64,000 bases of DNA, from contig QBVY01000002.1 in NCBI GenBank assembly GCA_003283765.1, forward strand, positions 1 to 64,000. Reading direction: 5' to 3'. The notes beneath the pieces were generated by a model. The model had not been told where the DNA came from. It worked only from the letters and a program-made list of their open reading frames with translations, and did not search any database. Source of the stretch: SAR86 cluster bacterium AG-313-N18 (lineage in GTDB: Bacteria > Pseudomonadota > Gammaproteobacteria > Magnimaribacterales > D2472). The position numbers were made by a program, and so were the translations under genes. This document shows, piece by piece, positions 11,739-21,901 of this stretch; position 1 is the first letter of the stretch, and every line of letters starts with the position of its first letter.

Positions 11739-12461
11739 ATGAAAAATCAAATTAAATACTCATTGGCTGGGTTTTGCATGGGAGTTGCTGAACTGATTCC
11801 AGGTATTTCCGGTTCTACTGTTGCAGTAATTTTTAAGATTTATCCAAACTTAATGACAATATTAAGCCAGTTACGATTAAAAAATATAACTTTAGGCTTT
11901 CGATCTCTTTCAGAAACATTTCAACTCAACCTTTCCATGCCTTTGATATTGTCCATGACGATTGCTGTTATTTTCTGCTCTAGAGGAATTAACCACTTAT
12001 TGACTAATTATGAGGAAACATTTTTTTTATCTATGGGTTTATTAATGATTGCATTATCTATTTATGTAATTAATTTTTTCAAACATCTTGCGGAGGATAA
12101 GAAACTACTAATCTTTTTATCTTTGGGGATTATTATCGGATTCATGTTGCAAGAATTAAATATAGGCTCAGGAAATATATCTATTCCTTATTTACTCTTA
12201 AGTGGAATATTGGCTTTTTCATTTTTCTTAATACCCGGAATTTCTGGAAGTGCTATGTTGGTAGTTTTGGGAGTTTATAGCCCAATCATTCAAGCAATTT
12301 CAACCTTTGATTTTGCTTTATTGGCACCGTTTGCGTTAGGCTGTCTAATATCTCTTTTACTTTTGCCTAAATTAGTTTTATCAATATATTCTTCTCATGA
12401 GCTAATATTAATACATATTTTTTCAGGTCTTATACTGTCATCAGGCATATTTTTACTATGA
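11739..12461 (+). CDS. DUF368 membrane protein (undecaprenyl-phosphate translocase PopT-type family)
   Basis: Two PGISGS repeats (GVAELIPGISGSTVAVIFKIYP; FFLIPGISGSAMLVVLGVY) in a polytopic membrane protein. Confidence 0.8.
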   Translation: MKNQIKYSLAGFCMGVAELIPGISGSTVAVIFKIYPNLMTILSQLRLKNITLGFRSLSETFQLNLSMPLILSMTIAVIFCSRGINHLLTNYEETFFLSMGLLMIALSIYVINFFKHLAEDKKLLIFLSLGIIIGFMLQELNIGSGNISIPYLLLSGILAFSFFLIPGISGSAMLVVLGVYSPIIQAISTFDFALLAPFALGCLISLLLLPKLVLSIYSSHELILIHIFSGLILSSGIFLL

Positions 12462-13108
12462 TCAAATTTGATAGAAAATTATTAATAATTTTAACTTTAT
12501 TAATTTCAAGCTGTTCTAGTTTGGAGGTTTTAAAACAATCTTATAAAAATTTTTCAGCTCCACCTATGGATGAATCTTATGTCGTTCAACCAGGCGATTC
12601 CATTTGGTCTATTTCAATAAATTTAAATTTAGATGCAGAAGAGTTGATTAAAAATAATAATTTAAAAAAGCCATACACCATCTATCCAAAGCAAAAATTA
12701 ACTCTTTCAGGAAATTTTTTAAAAATTCATTCTATTCAAAAGTCTCAGGCCATCAAATGGCATCACCCCTTGGGAAAAGGATCAAAAGTAGCTATAAAGG
12801 AAGATTCCTGGTTAATTTTTAAAGAGCCTAAGGGGCAGCCTATTCACTCTATTCATGTTGGCAAGGTAGTAGTTTCTGGGCCTGATATTCCAGGCTATGG
12901 AAATTTAGTTATGATTTCTCATCCAGATGGTTATTTAAGCCTTTACGCTCATTGCGACAAAATATTTGTTAAGCAAGGTGATGATGTTACAAAGGGTGCA
13001 ATGATTGCGCATATTGGAAATTCAGAAGCAGCATACCCAATGTTAAGATTTCAGCTTAGAAAAAATGGAAAGCCTGTTAGAGCTGAGAAATTGAATTCTC
13101 TCTTTTAA
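12458..13108 (+). CDS. nlpD: LysM/LytM (degenerate M23) lipoprotein NlpD
   Basis: Lipobox LISSC; LysM SYVVQPGDSIWSISINLNL; LytM-like GYGNLVMISHPDGYLSLYAHCDKI; final catalytic His replaced (MLRFQLRKNGKPV). Confidence 0.85.
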   Translation: MIKFDRKLLIILTLLISSCSSLEVLKQSYKNFSAPPMDESYVVQPGDSIWSISINLNLDAEELIKNNNLKKPYTIYPKQKLTLSGNFLKIHSIQKSQAIKWHHPLGKGSKVAIKEDSWLIFKEPKGQPIHSIHVGKVVVSGPDIPGYGNLVMISHPDGYLSLYAHCDKIFVKQGDDVTKGAMIAHIGNSEAAYPMLRFQLRKNGKPVRAEKLNSLF

Positions 13109-13120
13109 ACAATTTAATAT

Positions 13121-13447
13121 TCACTGTCTTTCCAGAAGATGTTTCTTTTCTTTGATCTCGGAAAATTCCTTGGCCTCAGGGAGCTCATCTTTTTCTTCAG
13201 TGATGTTGGGCCACACTTCACTCAGTTCAGCATTAATTTCAATAAAGTCTATTTGATCTTCTGGAAGCTCATCTTCAGAAAAAATTGCATCAACAGGACA
13301 TTCTGGTTCACATAAGGCACAGTCAATACATTCTTCTGGGTGAATTACCAGAAAGTTTGGACCTTCATAGAAACAATCAACAGGGCACACCTCAACACAG
13401 TCAGTATGCTTACATTTTATACATGATTCAGTAACTATGAATGCCAT
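13121..13447 (-). CDS. fdxA: 7Fe ferredoxin FdxA
   Basis: [47 protein letters not shown]. Confidence 0.93.
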   Translation of the reverse strand: MAFIVTESCIKCKHTDCVEVCPVDCFYEGPNFLVIHPEECIDCALCEPECPVDAIFSEDELPEDQIDFIEINAELSEVWPNITEEKDELPEAKEFSEIKEKKHLLERQ

Positions 13448-13544
13448 TGCTTGTTGTGAAAAGTTAGGTTTAAAAAGATTTTAACAATGAGTTATGAACA
13501 AGTCAGCATGAATTTGATAATATTTAATTTACTTTTATCAAATT

Positions 13545-13550
13545 TATAAT
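13545..13550 (+). promoter_or_regulatory. Putative recA -10 element TATAAT
   Basis: Exact TATAAT immediately upstream of LexA box. Confidence 0.5.
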
Positions 13551-13551
13551 A

Positions 13552-13571
13552 TACTGTACAAACATACAGTA
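13552..13571 (+). promoter_or_regulatory. LexA/SOS box TACTGTACAAACATACAGTA upstream of recA
   Basis: CTG-N10-CAG with extended TACTGT...ACAGTA symmetry, 12 bp before recA start. Confidence 0.9.
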
Positions 13572-13583
13572 AAGGAGTTAATT

Positions 13584-14591
13584 ATGTCAGATAAAGAAAA
13601 AAACTTAAATGAGACTTTATCCCAAATTGAAAAGCAGTTTGGTAAAGGAACTGTCATGAAAATGGGGGATAGGGAAATTGTGGATATGCCATCAGTTTCT
13701 ACTGGTTCACTAGGCTTAGATATAGCGCTAGGTATTGGCGGCCTCCCAAAAGGAAGAGTTGTAGAAATTTTTGGGCCAGAATCATCTGGAAAAACAACTT
13801 TAACGCTTCAAGCCATTGCTGAATGCCAAAAAGCTGGAGGTACTGCAGCTTTTATAGATGCTGAGCATGCACTTGATCCAAATTATGCTGAAAAATTAGG
13901 TGTGAATGTAGATGAACTTTTACTTTCGCAACCTGATACAGGAGAACAAGCCCTGGAAGTAACAGATATGCTTGTAAAGTCTGGAAGCGTAGATTTGATT
14001 GTTGTAGACTCTGTAGCCGCTCTCACTCCGAGAGCAGAGATTGAAGGTGATATGGGTGATCATCATATGGGTCTTCAGGCTCGCTTGATGTCACAAGCAC
14101 TAAGAAAAATTACAGGAAACATACAGCGTTCTAATGCCATGGTTATATTTATTAATCAAATTAGAATGAAGATTGGAGTTATGTTTGGTAATCCTGAGAC
14201 GACTACTGGGGGCAACGCCTTAAAATTTTACTCCTCAGTTCGACTAGATATTAGACGTATAGGGGCTGTTAAAGAAGGTGAAGAAGTTGTCGGAAATGAA
14301 ACCAGAGTTAAAGTAGTAAAGAATAAAGTTTCTCCACCTTTTAAGCAGGCCGAGTTTCAAATTATGTATGGTGAGGGAATTAACACAGAAGGCGAGATTT
14401 TAGAACTAGGTCAAAAGCTTGAGTTGGTTGAAAAATCTGGATCTTGGTATAGCCATAATGGCGAAAAAATTGGACAAGGCAAAGTAAACGCAAGTAAATT
14501 TTTAAAAGAAAATACCAAGATTAGAGACAGTCTAGTAAAGGAAATTAGAAAAGCTTACATTCCGTCAGTGAATAAAACAGCTAAGAAATAA
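13584..14591 (+). CDS. recA: Recombinase RecA
   Basis: [36 protein letters not shown]. Confidence 0.98.
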   Translation: MSDKEKNLNETLSQIEKQFGKGTVMKMGDREIVDMPSVSTGSLGLDIALGIGGLPKGRVVEIFGPESSGKTTLTLQAIAECQKAGGTAAFIDAEHALDPNYAEKLGVNVDELLLSQPDTGEQALEVTDMLVKSGSVDLIVVDSVAALTPRAEIEGDMGDHHMGLQARLMSQALRKITGNIQRSNAMVIFINQIRMKIGVMFGNPETTTGGNALKFYSSVRLDIRRIGAVKEGEEVVGNETRVKVVKNKVSPPFKQAEFQIMYGEGINTEGEILELGQKLELVEKSGSWYSHNGEKIGQGKVNASKFLKENTKIRDSLVKEIRKAYIPSVNKTAKK

Positions 14592-14630
14592 TTATCCTTT
14601 AACTTGTTATGACGCATAGAAATTGATTAA

Positions 14631-14655
14631 GATACTCTCAATATAGGAGAGTATC
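14631..14655 (+). repeat. Perfect 9-bp inverted repeat GATACTCTC-AATATAG-GAGAGTATC abutting the thiolase ATG; the SD-like GGAG begins at the loop edge and runs into the 3' arm
   Basis: Arms 14631-14639 and 14647-14655; ATG at 14656. Confidence 0.85.
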
Positions 14656-15834
14656 ATGTCAAATAGTGCGTATATAGTTTCAGCAGTTAGAACAGCTGGA
14701 GGAAAGAAAAACGGAAGTTTAAGTCAGTGGCATCCAGCCGATCTTGGTGCAAAAGTATTAGATGAGCTAGTTCATCAGTCAGGCATTGATCCCGCATTAA
14801 TTGACGACGTCATATTTGGATGCGTTGACCAAGTTGGTGCTCAATCAGGTAATGTCGCGAGAAATGCTATCCTTTCATCAAGTTTGCCCGAGTCTGTCCC
14901 TGGAACTTCAGTTGATCGACAATGCGGCTCGTCTCAACAAGCTATTCATTTTGCAATTCAAGCGGTAATGTCTGGAACACAAGATGTTGTAATTGGTGGG
15001 GGAGTAGAGGTTATGTCTATGGTACCTATAGGTGCAAGCATTAAAGATGGGTATGAAGCTGGTCATGGGTTACCATTTGACTCAGATGGTATGAAAGAAA
15101 GATATCCAGGCATTTTCTTTTCTCAATTTACTGGTGCAGAGCTGATGGCAGAAAAATGGAATTTGTCTAGAGAAGATCTTGATAAGTTTGCTTTAAGTAG
15201 CCATCAAAAAGCTGCAGCAGCAGTTGAGGGTAAGTATTTTGATAGAGAGATCCTCCCTATTCAAGCTAAAAATGCCGAAGGAAAAAATGATATGGTTTTT
15301 AATGATGAGGGCATAAGATATGACGCAAGTCTGGAAGCTCTATCAGGTTTGAATTCAGTTACTGAGGGTGGTGTCATTACCGCGGGTAATGCAAGTCAGA
15401 TTACAGACGGTGCTGCTGCACTTATGATTTGCAATGATGAAGGGCTTAAAAAAGTAAAAGCTGATCCAAGAGCAAGGATTGTTGGTATTAGTGTTGTTGG
15501 TGATGACCCAATAATGATGCTGGGAGGACCAATACCTGCCTCTCATAAAGTTTTAAAAGCTACTAATCTAAACATTAATGATATTGATCTTTATGAGGTT
15601 AACGAGGCTTTCGCTCCTGTTCCGTTATCTTGGGCTATTGAGTTAAAAGCGGATATGTCAAAATTAAATGTAAATGGTGGAGCAATGGCTTTAGGTCATC
15701 CTTTAGGTGCGACCGGAGCTAAGCTGATGACAACATTACTGCATGAACTTGAAAGAACGCATGGAAGGTATGGTTTGCAAGCAATCTGTGAGGGTGGCGG
15801 AACTGCTAATGCAACGATTATTGAAAGGATCTAA
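14656..15834 (+). CDS. Acetyl-CoA C-acyltransferase (thiolase family)
   Basis: VDRQCGSSQQAIHFA active Cys; NGGAMALGHPLGATGAKL; CEGGGTANATIIERI C-term. Confidence 0.92.
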   Translation: MSNSAYIVSAVRTAGGKKNGSLSQWHPADLGAKVLDELVHQSGIDPALIDDVIFGCVDQVGAQSGNVARNAILSSSLPESVPGTSVDRQCGSSQQAIHFAIQAVMSGTQDVVIGGGVEVMSMVPIGASIKDGYEAGHGLPFDSDGMKERYPGIFFSQFTGAELMAEKWNLSREDLDKFALSSHQKAAAAVEGKYFDREILPIQAKNAEGKNDMVFNDEGIRYDASLEALSGLNSVTEGGVITAGNASQITDGAAALMICNDEGLKKVKADPRARIVGISVVGDDPIMMLGGPIPASHKVLKATNLNINDIDLYEVNEAFAPVPLSWAIELKADMSKLNVNGGAMALGHPLGATGAKLMTTLLHELERTHGRYGLQAICEGGGTANATIIERI

Positions 15835-17115
15835 TTAGCTACTTTTGAAGTGCTCAAAAATAGTTGAAATATCCTCAACTTTTCCAATAGAGCTTTGACC
15901 ATCTCTGTGTTTTAGCTCTATTTCATTATTTTGAAGATAATTTTTACCAATTATAATATTCATTGGAATACCAATTAATTCAGCATCCTTCATTTTAGTT
16001 CCATAACCATCTTTTCGGTCATCAAGCATCACCTCATATCCCATGGATGATAATTCGTTATATAAATCTGTTGCGGCTTTTGCTATTTTTTCATCCTTAT
16101 CAAAACCTATAGCAATAATATTTACCTCGAATGGAGTCATGGCCTCTGGCCATATGATTCCCTTTTCATCATTGTTTTGTTCTATTGCAGCAGCCACAAG
16201 CCTTGATACACCTATCCCATAGCAACCCATAAAAAGGTTCTTTGCTTTACCCTCATGATCAAGAACATTTGCTTTCATGGCATCTGTATATACTTTTCCA
16301 AGTTGAAAAATATGACCTACTTCAATTCCTTTTTTGATTTGAATGATGCCTTCTCCATCAGGAGAAGGTTTTCCTTGAAGAGATTCTAAATCCTCTCCTT
16401 CTTCTAATAAAAGTTCAGTGTTAATAGCAAAATCCGAAGAGTCACTGACCGCAATTGTATCTTCACCATTTTCAGCCAGGACATGGAATTCTTCTGAAGC
16501 ATCGCCACCAATTGCTCCTGAATCTGCTTTCACGATTTTAAATTTTAAGCCCAATCTATCAAGAATTTTTTTATAGGTTTCTTTCATTAAAAGATATGAT
16601 TCGTTCAATGACTCTTCATTTATGTTAAAGCTATAGGAATCCTTCATCAGAAATTCTCTTCCTCTCATAACTCCATATCTTGGTCTGACTTCATCTCTAA
16701 ATTTAGTTTGAATTTGATAAAGGTTTAGAGGTAATTCCTTATAGCTTTTCATGTTATTTCTAATTAAATCAGTTATTACTTCTTCATGAGTTGGTCCGAG
16801 GCAAAAATCTCTTTCATGCCTATCTTGAATTCGTAACAGTTCAGGACCCATCTTTTCCCACCTTTGAGTTTCTTCCCATAATTCTTTTGGTTGAACCATC
16901 GGCATAAGAACCTCTTGAGCTCCAGACGCATCCATTTCCTCTCGAACAATATTTTCAACTTTCCTTAATACCTTTAATCCAATTGGGAGCCATGTGTATA
17001 TCCCCGATGTAACTCTTCGTATCATCCCCGATCTAAGCATCAGTTGATGACTGATAACTTCTGCATCTTGAGGGGTATCTTTTAAAGTTGGTAAAAAAAC
17101 CTTAGACCAAAACAT
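15835..17115 (-). CDS. proS: Prolyl-tRNA synthetase, short form lacking the INS editing domain
   Basis: [25 protein letters not shown]...[15 protein letters not shown]...[25 protein letters not shown]...[10 protein letters not shown]; only a short linker between DFAINTELL and [11 protein letters not shown]. Confidence 0.95.
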   Translation of the reverse strand: MFWSKVFLPTLKDTPQDAEVISHQLMLRSGMIRRVTSGIYTWLPIGLKVLRKVENIVREEMDASGAQEVLMPMVQPKELWEETQRWEKMGPELLRIQDRHERDFCLGPTHEEVITDLIRNNMKSYKELPLNLYQIQTKFRDEVRPRYGVMRGREFLMKDSYSFNINEESLNESYLLMKETYKKILDRLGLKFKIVKADSGAIGGDASEEFHVLAENGEDTIAVSDSSDFAINTELLLEEGEDLESLQGKPSPDGEGIIQIKKGIEVGHIFQLGKVYTDAMKANVLDHEGKAKNLFMGCYGIGVSRLVAAAIEQNNDEKGIIWPEAMTPFEVNIIAIGFDKDEKIAKAATDLYNELSSMGYEVMLDDRKDGYGTKMKDAELIGIPMNIIIGKNYLQNNEIELKHRDGQSSIGKVEDISTIFEHFKSS

Positions 17116-17171
17116 TTTTTATATTTGATTTTTCATTTAGTTTATAATTTTATATTTTTTTTTAGAGACTT

Positions 17172-17462
17172 ATGCCGATTTATGAATATAAATGCTCGAA
17201 ATGTGAGCATCAATTTGAAGTTATTCAAAGATTTTCAGACAATCCTATTAAAAGTTGTCCTGAATGTAATAAAAAATCAGTAAAAAAATTAGTTTCCGCA
17301 CCTTCTTTTAGATTGAAGGGTGGAGGCTGGTATGAAACTGATTTTAAAACTGGCTCTAAAAAGAATATAGTAGATACTAAGGATGAAAAACAAAAACAGC
17401 CCAAAGACCAAACCAAAACCACTGAAAAATCTAAAAGCAAAAGTTCAGATAACAAAACTTAA
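17172..17462 (+). CDS. FmdB-family zinc-ribbon protein
   Basis: [59 protein letters not shown]. Confidence 0.9.
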   Translation: MPIYEYKCSKCEHQFEVIQRFSDNPIKSCPECNKKSVKKLVSAPSFRLKGGGWYETDFKTGSKKNIVDTKDEKQKQPKDQTKTTEKSKSKSSDNKT

Positions 17463-17476
17463 ATAAGAGGATAAAA

Positions 17477-19243
17477 ATGCGTTCACATTATTGCGGAGAT
17501 ATTAATAGTTCAGACATTGATAGCAATATTGAGATTTCTGGATGGGTTCATAAACGAAGAGATCATGGTGGCGTAATTTTTTTAGATATTCGTGATTTAC
17601 ATGGAATAGTCCAAGTTGTTTTTAATCCTGATTTAAGAGAAATATTTGATACTGCAGATTCATGCAGAAGTGAGTATGTCGTAAATATTAAGGGATTAGT
17701 GAGAAAGAGAATTGAGGGAGCTATTAATTTGAAAATGGCTACAGGAGAGATAGAAATTGAAGCAAGCAGTTTAAAAATTTTTAGTTCAGCTGTTACCCCT
17801 CAATTTCCTCTTGATGACTATCAAGATGTTAATGAGGATGTAAGGCTTAAACATAGATTTTTAGATTTAAGACGTCCCGATGTTAATCAAAGGTTGGTCA
17901 AGAGATCTCAGATTACTTCAAAGATCAGATCTATTTTAGAAAATAATAATTTTCATGAAATCGAGACTCCAATATTGACAAGAGCTACCCCTGAAGGAGC
18001 AAGAGATTATTTAGTACCTAGTAGAGTGCATCCTGGTGAGTTTTTTGCATTGCCCCAATCTCCTCAGCTATTCAAGCAGTTGCTAATGATTGGCGGAATG
18101 GATAAATACTATCAGATAGCTAAATGTTTCAGGGATGAGGATTTGCGTGCAGACAGACAGCCTGAATTTACCCAGGTTGATATTGAAGCTTCATTTATTT
18201 CTACTGAAGAAATAATAGAGCTTGGAGAGGACCTAGTTATATCATTGCTTTCTGAATTTACGGACTATCAAAAAGCAGAAGTACCAAGAATTACATACAA
18301 AGAATCTGTTGAAAAATACGGGTGTGATAAGCCTGATTTAAGAATCCCACTCGAGCTTAAGGATATATCCGAGCTTGTAAGGGATGAGGAATTTAAAGTA
18401 TTTTCTGGTCCTGCAAATGATCCTTCTTCAAGGGTTGTAGCCTTGAAAGTTCCAGAGGCAGCGTCTATGACAAGAAAACAAATTGATGAGTACACTGATT
18501 ATGTCGGTAAGTTAGGTGCAAAAGGTCTTGCATACATAAAAGTTGTAGATCTAGATCAAGAAAATGGACTTCAATCACCAATACTTAAATTCTTTCAACA
18601 AGACACAATTGATTCAATTCTTGCCTTCCTAAAAGTGCAAAATAATGACATTATTTTTTTTGGGGCTGGAAAGGCAGATATTGTAAATCTCTCAATGAGC
18701 TCATTAATCAAAAGACTTGGTGAAGATTTAAGTTTAATTAACTCCTCATGGGCACCATGTTGGATAGTAGATTTTCCAATGTTTGAGAGAAATAAAGAAA
18801 ATAATCTTACGTCTTTGCATCACCCATTTACTTTGCCTGCGGTAACTATAGATGAATTAAAAAAAGATCCAGATAATTCATTGGCTTGCGCATATGACTT
18901 TGTTTTAAATGGTTATGAGCTTGGGGGCGGCTCTTTAAGAGTGTATGAGCCTTCAATGCAAAAGGAAATATTCTCTATATTGGGCATTTCTTCTGACGAG
19001 GCCAAGAAAAAATTTGGTTTCCTTTTGTCTGCTTTATCATCTGGATGCCCACCTCATGGAGGTATTGCATTTGGCCTAGATAGAATTGTTATGTTGCTTT
19101 CAGATACGACTAACATCCGAGATGTTATTGCTTTTCCTAAAACACAAAGTGCATCATGTTTGCTTACTGACGCTCCTGGCATAGTCTCTGCTGATCAGCT
19201 TGATGAGCTGAGCGTCAAGTCAACTTTTGAATCGGAGCAATAG
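17477..19243 (+). CDS. aspS: Aspartyl-tRNA synthetase
   Basis: [19 protein letters not shown]...[33 protein letters not shown]...[16 protein letters not shown]. Confidence 0.97.
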   Translation: MRSHYCGDINSSDIDSNIEISGWVHKRRDHGGVIFLDIRDLHGIVQVVFNPDLREIFDTADSCRSEYVVNIKGLVRKRIEGAINLKMATGEIEIEASSLKIFSSAVTPQFPLDDYQDVNEDVRLKHRFLDLRRPDVNQRLVKRSQITSKIRSILENNNFHEIETPILTRATPEGARDYLVPSRVHPGEFFALPQSPQLFKQLLMIGGMDKYYQIAKCFRDEDLRADRQPEFTQVDIEASFISTEEIIELGEDLVISLLSEFTDYQKAEVPRITYKESVEKYGCDKPDLRIPLELKDISELVRDEEFKVFSGPANDPSSRVVALKVPEAASMTRKQIDEYTDYVGKLGAKGLAYIKVVDLDQENGLQSPILKFFQQDTIDSILAFLKVQNNDIIFFGAGKADIVNLSMSSLIKRLGEDLSLINSSWAPCWIVDFPMFERNKENNLTSLHHPFTLPAVTIDELKKDPDNSLACAYDFVLNGYELGGGSLRVYEPSMQKEIFSILGISSDEAKKKFGFLLSALSSGCPPHGGIAFGLDRIVMLLSDTTNIRDVIAFPKTQSASCLLTDAPGIVSADQLDELSVKSTFESEQ

Positions 19244-19981
19244 ATGGCTGGACATTCCAAATGGGCAAATATTAAGCATCGAAAAGCAAGGCAGGATGCA
19301 TCCCGAGGAAAAGTCTGGACCAAGGTGATTAGGGAGATCACAGTTGCTGCAAAAGGGGGCCCAGATCCAAATGACAATCCCAGACTCCGACTAGCTTTGG
19401 ATAAAGCCAATGCTGCAAATATGCCCAAAGATACAATCAAGCGAGCAATTCAAAAGGGCTCTGGAACAGGCGAAACGGGTGCAATTGAAGAACTAACTTT
19501 TGAGGGCTATGGCCCTAATGGTGTTGCTATTCTGGTTGAGACGATGACGGATAACAGAAACAGAACAGTCGCAGATGTTCGCCATGCCTTTTCTAAATTT
19601 GGAGGTAATATGGGTACAGATGGTTCCGTTGCTTACCTTTTTAACAAGCTAGGAGTTGTGCAAGTGGATCTATCTCAAGACGAAGACCAAATCATGGAGA
19701 TTGCATTAGACGCTGGTGCAGATGATTTTACTGTGACAGATGATTATTTTGAAATCATTTCTACTCCAGCAAATCTATCTGCTGTTACCGAGGCTTTCAA
19801 GAAAAAAAATATTGAAACATTATTAGCTGAAAATACAATGAGAGCCGATACTCTAGTTAATCTAGATCAAGAAGCATCTGAGAAAGTTCTTAAAATTATG
19901 AATTTCATGGATGACCTTGATGATGTGCAAGAGGTTCATACAAATGCTGAATTTCCCGAAGACTTTACTGAAGAGGGGTAA
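19244..19981 (+). CDS. yebC: YebC/PmpR family protein
   Basis: MAGHSKWANIKHRKARQDASRGKVWTKVIREI. Confidence 0.96.
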   Translation: MAGHSKWANIKHRKARQDASRGKVWTKVIREITVAAKGGPDPNDNPRLRLALDKANAANMPKDTIKRAIQKGSGTGETGAIEELTFEGYGPNGVAILVETMTDNRNRTVADVRHAFSKFGGNMGTDGSVAYLFNKLGVVQVDLSQDEDQIMEIALDAGADDFTVTDDYFEIISTPANLSAVTEAFKKKNIETLLAENTMRADTLVNLDQEASEKVLKIMNFMDDLDDVQEVHTNAEFPEDFTEEG

Positions 19982-19983
19982 TA

Positions 19984-20406
19984 ATGGCGATCAACTCAAG
20001 AACTAAAGGAGCAAATTTTGAAAGAGAAATTGGCAATCTTCTTGTCGAGCAGTTGGATTTAAACCAACCAGTGAAAAGGATTCTTGAACAAACGCGAACA
20101 AAAGAATTGCCTGATTTAAAATTAGGTAGATGGTGTTTAGAATGTAAAAGATATGGAGATGGGTCTGAGCCATCTCAAGATTGGTGGGATCAAGTTTTAG
20201 CAGCTACAGGAGAGGGGGAGTTTCCGGCTTTAATTTATAAGTTTAATCGCCGGCCAATTAAAGTGAGGATACTTGCGGGAACTCTAATTCCAGAGCTAGA
20301 TTTTTCTCCAATGACGATTGATTTAATGTGGGAAGATTTCGTAGAAATTCTTCGGTACCTCTTTCAAGTAGATATTGAGCAACATGAATCCTCATTTCAG
20401 GTCTAA
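19984..20406 (+). CDS. Putative PD-(D/E)xK endonuclease / phage-type Holliday-junction-resolvase-like protein at the ruvC position
   Basis: NSRTKGANFEREI (Glu helix) ... LEQTRTKELPDLKLGRWCLECKRYG (PD...ECK) ... WWDQ; resembles phage putative PDDEXK resolvases from memory. Confidence 0.72.
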   Translation: MAINSRTKGANFEREIGNLLVEQLDLNQPVKRILEQTRTKELPDLKLGRWCLECKRYGDGSEPSQDWWDQVLAATGEGEFPALIYKFNRRPIKVRILAGTLIPELDFSPMTIDLMWEDFVEILRYLFQVDIEQHESSFQV

Positions 20407-20800
20407 AGATTTTTATTGCAGGGTTTACGTAGAAGATACAGATTTTCAGGGCGTTGTTTACCATGCAAATTATCTTAAATATTTAGAAAGAGCACGATCT
20501 CAGTTTTTAATTGAGAATAACCTATCTCAAACAGACGCAATGTCACGAGGGAATGAATCTTATGTTGTTAAATCTATCAATCTTTCTTTTTACCATCCAG
20601 CAATATTAGAAGATGAATTGACCGTGAAAACTGAAATAGAATTGGTTAGTAAAGCTAGAACTATATTTTTTCAATCTGTTTTGAATTCAAAAAATGATAC
20701 ACTCATTTGCAAGGGTGAAGTGGAGGTCTGTTTTATTAATAATGATTCTGGCAAACCAAAAGCTTTTCCTTTGGGCTTATTAAATTTATTTAAGAACTAA
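20384..20800 (+). CDS. ybgC: Tol-Pal associated acyl-CoA thioesterase YbgC (ORF can extend to TTG at 20375)
   Basis: CRVYVEDTDFQGVVYHANYLKYLERARSQFL hot-dog thioesterase motif; precedes tolQ. Confidence 0.93.
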   Translation: MNPHFRSKDFYCRVYVEDTDFQGVVYHANYLKYLERARSQFLIENNLSQTDAMSRGNESYVVKSINLSFYHPAILEDELTVKTEIELVSKARTIFFQSVLNSKNDTLICKGEVEVCFINNDSGKPKAFPLGLLNLFKN

Positions 20801-20801
20801 T

Positions 20802-21482
20802 ATGGATGACTTTTCAGTTATAGATTTATTTCTCCAGGCTAGTCTGATTGTTCAATTAGTCATGATTTTATTGTTAATAGTTTCAATCATTTCATGGATT
20901 GTTATTTTTGAAAGGCATTTTAATTTAAGCAGAATTAAACAAGCTAACAAAGAATTTGAAAAAGAATTTTGGTCTGGGAAGGATCTTAATGAGCTTTATA
21001 ATGATATCGATGAAACTTCTAATGATGTATTAGTAGGCTCTTTACGAGTTTTTAAACATGGATTTGGAGAATTCTTAAGACTAAGTGAGGGTCAGCAAAT
21101 TTCCATTGAAGACTTAGAAAGTGTTAATAGAGCGATAAGAGTATCGCTGGCAAGAGAAGAAGAATCATTAATGCATCATCTTCCTTTTTTAGCTAACGTT
21201 GGCTCGGTGAGCCCATATGTTGGACTTTTTGGAACAGTTTGGGGAATCATTAATTCATTTCAAGGCCTTTCTGATGCTACCCAAGCAACCATCAATGCTG
21301 TTGCTCCTGGAATTTCAGAAGCGCTAGTTGCAACAGCATTAGGTCTTTTTGCCGCAATACCAGCAGTAGTTGCATACAATAGGTTTGTATCAGATTCTGA
21401 CACCCAATTGCAACAATCATCTGTATTCGGGGAAGAGTTAGCTAGTATTCTTTATAGACAGACGGTGAAAACAAAGCTTTGA
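20802..21482 (+). CDS. tolQ: TolQ
   Basis: ANVGSVSPYVGLFGTVWGIINSFQGL...VAPGISEALVATALGLFAAIPAVVAYN. Confidence 0.95.
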   Translation: MDDFSVIDLFLQASLIVQLVMILLLIVSIISWIVIFERHFNLSRIKQANKEFEKEFWSGKDLNELYNDIDETSNDVLVGSLRVFKHGFGEFLRLSEGQQISIEDLESVNRAIRVSLAREEESLMHHLPFLANVGSVSPYVGLFGTVWGIINSFQGLSDATQATINAVAPGISEALVATALGLFAAIPAVVAYNRFVSDSDTQLQQSSVFGEELASILYRQTVKTKL

Positions 21483-21901
21483 TTTACAGAATTGGTAAAA
21501 GAAAAAAGTTAAACGCAGATATTAATGTTGTCCCATACATTGATGTAATGTTAGTCCTTCTAATTATTTTTATGGTTCTTTCACCTTTGCTTATTCAGGG
21601 CATTGAGGTAAATCTTCCCAAAACTGATACTACTAAAATGTCAGTTTCAAGTGAACCCTTGGTTATTTCTATAGATAGCAAAGGCGAGTATTTTATTAAT
21701 TTGGGCGAAGAACAATTACCAATATCTCTGATGGAGTTAAAAAATAAGGCTAAAATTATTTATCAAGCAAACCCAGATATTGAAATCGTTTTTAAAAGTG
21801 ATGCAAGAGTGCCTTTTGATTATGTGGCCAAAGGAATGGCAAGCATCCAGAGTTTAGGAATACAAAAGATAGGAATTATTACCTCAGGCTATGATAGCTA
21901 A
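21479..21901 (+). CDS. tolR: TolR (ExbD/TolR family)
   Basis: LNADINVVPYIDVMLVLLIIFMV. Confidence 0.94.
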   Translation: MIYRIGKRKKLNADINVVPYIDVMLVLLIIFMVLSPLLIQGIEVNLPKTDTTKMSVSSEPLVISIDSKGEYFINLGEEQLPISLMELKNKAKIIYQANPDIEIVFKSDARVPFDYVAKGMASIQSLGIQKIGIITSGYDS

